DNA of 10,490 bases from Elusimicrobiales bacterium. Its GTDB lineage: Bacteria; Elusimicrobiota; Elusimicrobia; Elusimicrobiales; UBA9959. Numbering within the stretch: the stretch's first letter is position 1; each line of letters starts with the position of its first letter. Shown piece by piece: positions 6,762 to 10,490 of this stretch. Location of the stretch: positions 1 to 10,490 of the forward strand of contig JAOAEH010000021.1 of assembly GCA_026416895.1 (NCBI GenBank), given 5' to 3'. Made by a program: the position numbers and the translations under genes. The notes beneath the pieces were generated by a model. The model did not search any database. It was not told the origin of the DNA and saw nothing but the letters and a program-made list of their open reading frames with translations.

Positions 6762-9278
6762 ATGAGTAAGAAAGGATTTACTCTTACAGAATTAATGATA
6801 AGCGTTGTGATAATATCAGTTGCTATCGTAGCTATTGTAAAAGGATATCAATCAATAAATACTGCAATTCAATATTCTAAAGATCGAGCAATTGCAACTA
6901 ATTTAGCTCAGGAGAAAGTACAGATACTTAAACAAATGCTTTATTATAAAGTAGTTCCTTCTACTTCTGTATCTTATTTGGTTGAGTTTATACCACCAAT
7001 TCCTTATGATAACTTAAATTTTCCACCTGAAACTATACTTGAGGCAGGTGTTTACTATAACCGTTATACTTATATTGTTCCTGTAGTAGAAGTTGGTGGA
7101 AATATAATAGAATTGCCTCCAGAGTCTCCTGATAGCGGTATGAAGAAAATTACTATTACAGTTGTATGGCAGACAATGAATAGAAAAGGAAAAGTTCAAA
7201 TTTCAAGTGTATATACTAACAGAGACACAGTGATGGCTAATGCGTCTGTTAGTGGTAGGATAAGAGATTCTTCTAATTTTTTACCTATTTCTGGAGCATT
7301 TATTAATATTGCTGAGTATTTAGGAGCTAGAGGAGTAAGTGATAATAATGGTAATTATTCAATATCTATTGTTCCTGGTAATTATACATTGTATGTAGAA
7401 GCACGTGGATATTTTCCATATTATACACAAATATCTCTTTCTCCAGAACAAAATTTAAATCTTAATATAGATTTAAGGAAAATGGGATATGGTAAATTAA
7501 TAGGTTATGCCTGGTTAAATGATCATCTTGTTATAAGTCAGATTGTTGGCTCAACATTAAGCCCTTCAGGTTTTTCTCAAGAATATGTTGAGATATACAA
7601 TCCTACTACATATTCTTGGCTTGTAAATGGAAATATAGGTCTTAGATTTCAAAGAATATATGACTCTTCCAAGAAAAATATATCTATAAATTATATTCGT
7701 AATTATATACAACCTGGTGGATTTTATCTTTTTGCAAATACAACTCCAGTTATAGTTGGTGGACTACAAATTCATGCTGATGCTATTTGGTCTGATTCGA
7801 ATTCTCAAATGGATTTTCCTTATTTTTCATATCCTTCAAATCCTAATATTATACCGGTATTTGGTGATGGAGCTGATGAGGGTGGAGGTGCTATAGAATT
7901 GTATTTGATTTCAAATAATAGAGTTCTTGATAGTGTTGGATGGAATAGAAATGATGGTGCAAGTGGTAAGAAGATGGCTCCTTTTTATGAAGGTTCTCCA
8001 ATACCTCAAAATATAGGGCTTCAAAACGGAGAGCAATATGTTAGGTATTCAACTACCTATTCAGTTACAAGTTCTTATGGACCTTCTTATGATTCTAACA
8101 ATAATGCAAATGATTTTCAGGATTATACTTCAGGTATTGTTATTTTGCCTAGAAATTCACTTACAACTCTCCCTTATATTTCTGCCACTCCAGCCATTGG
8201 TGCTATAGTTAGTTGTTCTGATGGACTTTCAATATCTACTTTTGCTTATACACCTTCAGTACAAAGACCGTATGCTTATTTTGAATTAAATGAGATTGCT
8301 ACTGGAACATGGACCTGCTCAATCTCGAGTTCTTCTTACGCTTTGATTATTGATTCTGTTAGTATTAATAATGGTTCAACAGTAACTTTGAATAATGTTT
8401 TTTTAAGTAGTTATGTTAGTTGGGGATATATAAGTGGTATGGTTACAGATGTTTATGGTAATAATATAAATCCTCCGATAAAAGTCTCTGCAAGTGATGG
8501 AAGCTATACATATGTTTCAAATAAAAGGTATATTATTAGAGTTAGTACTTCACCAGTAGATATTATAGTAAATCCTGAAAATTTTAACCCATCCTATGTT
8601 TCTGTATCTTCTTCCTCAGTAACAATATCAGGTGGTGAAATAAAAAGTGGAGTTGATTTCGTTTTATATAGTGGTGGTAGAATTACAGGTAAAGTATTTA
8701 TTTCAGGAAGCACTTTACCGATTCCTGGTGTTGCTGTTGCAATATATGATTTGTATGATGTTGCAAGAGATCAACAGATAACAAATAATCAAGGAATCTT
8801 TTTATCAAAAGTTCTTAGTACTGGTACTTATATAATACAACCAATAGTTGACTCTAAAGAAATAGTTATTCCTTCTACTTTTTCTGTTAATTTAACTATT
8901 CCTGGAAGTGTAATTTTTTCTACTACTTTTACTGTTTCGAATTCGATGGGATATATTTCAGGTTCAGTGTATTTTTCATCTGTCCCAATAAAAACAGGTG
9001 TGCTTATTGCAGTTACAACTATGAGTTTCTCAGGTATTCCTCCAAATATACCACAAATTAGCAGTCAAACTTTAACTTCTGCTCCTATATATTTTACTTC
9101 CTCTGATGAAGAGGGGAGATATATTGTAGAAGTAAGGCATTCAACTTCTATACCTTATAGAGTCTATGCTTATTACCCTCATCTTTTGGGTTCTAATTTT
9201 GTTATATATTGGGCATCTAGAACTAATGTTACAGTATGGGGTGGAAGGACTACAGGAGGTGTTAACTTTTCATGGTAA
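6762..9278 (+). CDS. Giant prepilin-like protein with carboxypeptidase-regulatory-like repeats and a lamin-tail-like domain
   Basis: From the ATG at 6762 the protein has 838 residues. It starts MSKKG|FTLTELMIS, a type III (prepilin) signal with Gly before the cut, Phe1 and Glu5 of the mature form, then a hydrophobic helix. A TTG 36 bases upstream is in frame but would bury this signal and lies in the putative -35 box. Residues 1-157 resemble a GspI/PilV-type minor pilin (ATNLAQEKVQILKQM). Then come a carboxypeptidase-regulatory-like beta-sandwich (about 162-238: SGRIRD, GVSDNNGNYSISIVPGNYTLYV); a lamin-tail-like domain (about 245-467: QEYVEIYNPTTYSW, GGGAIELYLISNNRVLDSVGW); a beta-rich segment with the only two Cys seen (485, 519); and three further units each opened by G-x-I-(S/T)-G-x-V (about 555, 638 and 729). 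It should be exported by a type IV pilus or type II secretion machine. It overlaps the next gene by 7 bases. Ligand and function are unknown. Confidence 0.85.
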   Translation: MSKKGFTLTELMISVVIISVAIVAIVKGYQSINTAIQYSKDRAIATNLAQEKVQILKQMLYYKVVPSTSVSYLVEFIPPIPYDNLNFPPETILEAGVYYNRYTYIVPVVEVGGNIIELPPESPDSGMKKITITVVWQTMNRKGKVQISSVYTNRDTVMANASVSGRIRDSSNFLPISGAFINIAEYLGARGVSDNNGNYSISIVPGNYTLYVEARGYFPYYTQISLSPEQNLNLNIDLRKMGYGKLIGYAWLNDHLVISQIVGSTLSPSGFSQEYVEIYNPTTYSWLVNGNIGLRFQRIYDSSKKNISINYIRNYIQPGGFYLFANTTPVIVGGLQIHADAIWSDSNSQMDFPYFSYPSNPNIIPVFGDGADEGGGAIELYLISNNRVLDSVGWNRNDGASGKKMAPFYEGSPIPQNIGLQNGEQYVRYSTTYSVTSSYGPSYDSNNNANDFQDYTSGIVILPRNSLTTLPYISATPAIGAIVSCSDGLSISTFAYTPSVQRPYAYFELNEIATGTWTCSISSSSYALIIDSVSINNGSTVTLNNVFLSSYVSWGYISGMVTDVYGNNINPPIKVSASDGSYTYVSNKRYIIRVSTSPVDIIVNPENFNPSYVSVSSSSVTISGGEIKSGVDFVLYSGGRITGKVFISGSTLPIPGVAVAIYDLYDVARDQQITNNQGIFLSKVLSTGTYIIQPIVDSKEIVIPSTFSVNLTIPGSVIFSTTFTVSNSMGYISGSVYFSSVPIKTGVLIAVTTMSFSGIPPNIPQISSQTLTSAPIYFTSSDEEGRYIVEVRHSTSIPYRVYAYYPHLLGSNFVIYWASRTNVTVWGGRTTGGVNFSW
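9254..9260 (+). promoter_or_regulatory. Shine-Dalgarno site of the second pilin gene
   Basis: AGGAGGT is a full match to the anti-Shine-Dalgarno core, but it ends 11 bases before the ATG at 9272, longer than usual. It lies inside the 3' end of the preceding gene. No better in-frame start is visible between them. Confidence 0.6.
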
Positions 9279-9766
9279 AAAGGAATTCTTTTACGTTAAT
9301 TGAGTTGATGGGAGTAGTTGTTATAGTGTCAATAGTTATTAGTATAGGCATACCTATAGTAAGATCAATGAATGAAAATATTATGATGTCGAGAACAAGA
9401 TTAACTCTTCAACAAGATGCCAGAAATGTTATGTCTATATTAAATCGTTTTTTAAGAGAAGCGAAAGCATCATCTATTGTTGTTTCAAGATATGATTTAT
9501 CTCAACCTTTTTGTTCATATATAAGGTTTACTACAATAGATTCTAAAACTTATGAGTTTTATCAAAGTGGTAAGAAATTAGTTTTGCGTCAGTCAAATAT
9601 GACTAAGATTTTAAGTGAAGATGTGAGATATCTTGCTTTTACTTTTCCAGACTCGAGTAATATGTATATTGTTTCTGTATCAATTACTTTTGAGAGAGAG
9701 CTATTTGCTGGTAGAAAAAAAGCAATACATGTTGCTTCAGAAAAAATTAGAATAATGAATGATTAA
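9272..9766 (+). CDS. Minor (pseudo)pilin, GspJ/PilW-like
   Basis: This 164-residue protein begins MVKRNS|FTLIELMG, a classical prepilin motif with Phe1 and Glu5 but Ser rather than Gly just before the predicted cut. A hydrophobic helix (about 7-30) continues into an amphipathic stretch QQDARNVMSILNRFLREA (about 47-64). That stretch is characteristic of the GspJ/PilW/ComGF group of minor pilins. The remaining ~100 residues alternate beta strands (YIRFTTIDSKTYEFY, KLVLRQ, IVSVSITF), as in the globular heads of pseudopilins. It would sit in the inner membrane before assembly and then in the pilus or pseudopilus. The start overlaps the upstream gene by 7 bases and the stop is 10 bases before the next prepilin gene, so the three are an operon. 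GspJ-like identity is inferred from the helix motif and gene order; it could also be a generic GspH-type pilin. Confidence 0.82.
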   Translation: MVKRNSFTLIELMGVVVIVSIVISIGIPIVRSMNENIMMSRTRLTLQQDARNVMSILNRFLREAKASSIVVSRYDLSQPFCSYIRFTTIDSKTYEFYQSGKKLVLRQSNMTKILSEDVRYLAFTFPDSSNMYIVSVSITFERELFAGRKKAIHVASEKIRIMND

Positions 9767-9770
9767 GGAG
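9765..9770 (+). promoter_or_regulatory. Shine-Dalgarno site of the third pilin gene
   Basis: AAGGAG overlaps the stop codon of the preceding gene and ends 6 bases before the ATG at 9777, an ideal distance. It supports the chosen start and translational coupling. Confidence 0.8.
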
Positions 9771-9776
9771 AATAAT

Positions 9777-10490
9777 ATGAGAAATGGTTTTATACTTCCT
9801 GCATTAGTATCTGTTCTTTTAGTTTTTCTTATAATGGTTCCTGCTATTTTGAAATGGGTTAGTGATGATACAAAACAAAGCGTAAGAGAGGAAAGGAAAT
9901 CAAAAGCTTTATACCTTGCTGAAGCTGCAGTGGAGAGAGGTTATTGGAAGATTAAAAGTTCCACTCATACATTTCAAAAAGTTATGATGGGACAGACTAT
10001 TTCAGGTTATAATTTTGATGTTGTATATGAAGATATAGTTGGTGGAAGTTATAGAATTAAAATTTCAACTGGATTTGATAAAGAAGTTATCATAATAGGA
10101 GAGGGAAGGGATTATTCTACAAAAGAGGTAAGAGCTATAAGAGTCAGATATAAAAATCAAACTATCGCAGGTGCTATGCTTAGTGGTTCTAGAATTAATC
10201 CAAGCGGTAGTACTACTATTCATTGGGGACCAATTCTTTCTTGGGGTGAGATAAATTTATCTGCTGGTGCTGATAATGTTTATTATCCAAGAAAGTTTTC
10301 AAAACAATTAGTAAAACCTCGTGATAATAGTCTTAATCCTCCAAATACCGATAACAAAGAATGGTGGTCTGCTTATGATGTTCCTGAACTTCCTATGTTT
10401 GATTTTGCAACAATTAGAAGTTCTGCTCAAGCAAATGGAACATTAAATTGTGGAAGTGCAAATCCATCAAGGCCTCTCACTCCTTCTTCT
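9777..10490 (+). CDS. PilX/GspK-like minor pilin, 3' part missing
   Basis: The frame is open from the ATG at 9777 to the right edge (238 codons) and continues beyond it. The N-terminus MRNG|FILPALVSVLL has a short basic leader, Gly before the predicted cut and a hydrophobic helix (about 5-28). It has Ala instead of Glu at mature position 5. GspK, the tip pseudopilin, also lacks Glu5. The segment KALYLAEAAVERGYWKIK (43-60) is the hallmark of PilX N-terminal-like proteins. After a mixed beta region (75-125), residues from about 130 (AGAMLSGSRINPSG, then GPILSWGEINLSAG) have the short hydrophobic/glycine turn pattern of a single-stranded beta-helix, as in some pilin-associated domains; this is inference. 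A single Cys (225) is seen so far. Position after GspI- and GspJ-like genes supports the PilX/GspK assignment. Confidence 0.82.
   Translation, partial: MRNGFILPALVSVLLVFLIMVPAILKWVSDDTKQSVREERKSKALYLAEAAVERGYWKIKSSTHTFQKVMMGQTISGYNFDVVYEDIVGGSYRIKISTGFDKEVIIIGEGRDYSTKEVRAIRVRYKNQTIAGAMLSGSRINPSGSTTIHWGPILSWGEINLSAGADNVYYPRKFSKQLVKPRDNSLNPPNTDNKEWWSAYDVPELPMFDFATIRSSAQANGTLNCGSANPSRPLTPSS

Noticed and set aside
7014..7199. 61-codon minus-strand frame inside the giant pilin gene
   Set aside because: It is opposite the continuous pilin reading frame and has no ribosome site or recognisable domain.

Overview
The window is a gene-dense, very AT-rich piece of a bacterial chromosome. It holds housekeeping genes followed by the start of a type IV pilin / type II secretion pseudopilin operon. 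No rRNA, tRNA, CRISPR array, insertion sequence or phage gene is visible. The composition, the sparse Shine-Dalgarno use and the modular pilin-like proteins would suit an uncultured low-GC phylum such as Elusimicrobiota or a similar lineage. That placement is only a guess; nothing here fixes the taxon.

Left part (1-2448): the C-terminal two thirds of an RlmI-type rRNA cytosine methyltransferase run in from the left edge. It converges, with a 6-base gap, on a CPA2-family cation/proton antiporter with a C-terminal TrkA-N/RCK-like domain on the minus strand. A short divergent region (2449-2516) separates the antiporter from the next operon and carries a reasonable sigma-70-like promoter.

Middle (2517-6484): a tightly packed plus-strand operon encodes signal peptide peptidase SppA, a phenylalanine-rich five-segment membrane protein of unknown function, a PHP-domain family X DNA polymerase (PolX) and a stand-alone NAD(P)H-hydrate epimerase (NnrE). 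The membrane gene overlaps polX by 17 bases and polX overlaps nnrE by ATGA, so translation is probably coupled. The functions (envelope proteolysis, base-excision repair, metabolite repair) fit a housekeeping operon.

Gap 6485-6761: this holds a possible 46-residue minus-strand small gene with a G-rich ribosome site, a 9-bp inverted repeat, and a promoter-like sequence so close to the next ATG that the transcript may be leaderless.

Right part (6762-10490): three consecutive prepilin-like genes sit in the relative order of GspI-GspJ-GspK or PilV-PilW-PilX, the minor pilins that form the tip complex. The first is unusual: 838 residues, with a normal prepilin N-terminus followed by carboxypeptidase-regulatory-like beta-sandwich units and a lamin-tail-like domain. 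The third lacks the conserved Glu5, as GspK does, and runs off the right edge. The most interesting hypothesis is that the first protein is a giant tip pilin that displays a multi-domain extracellular payload.
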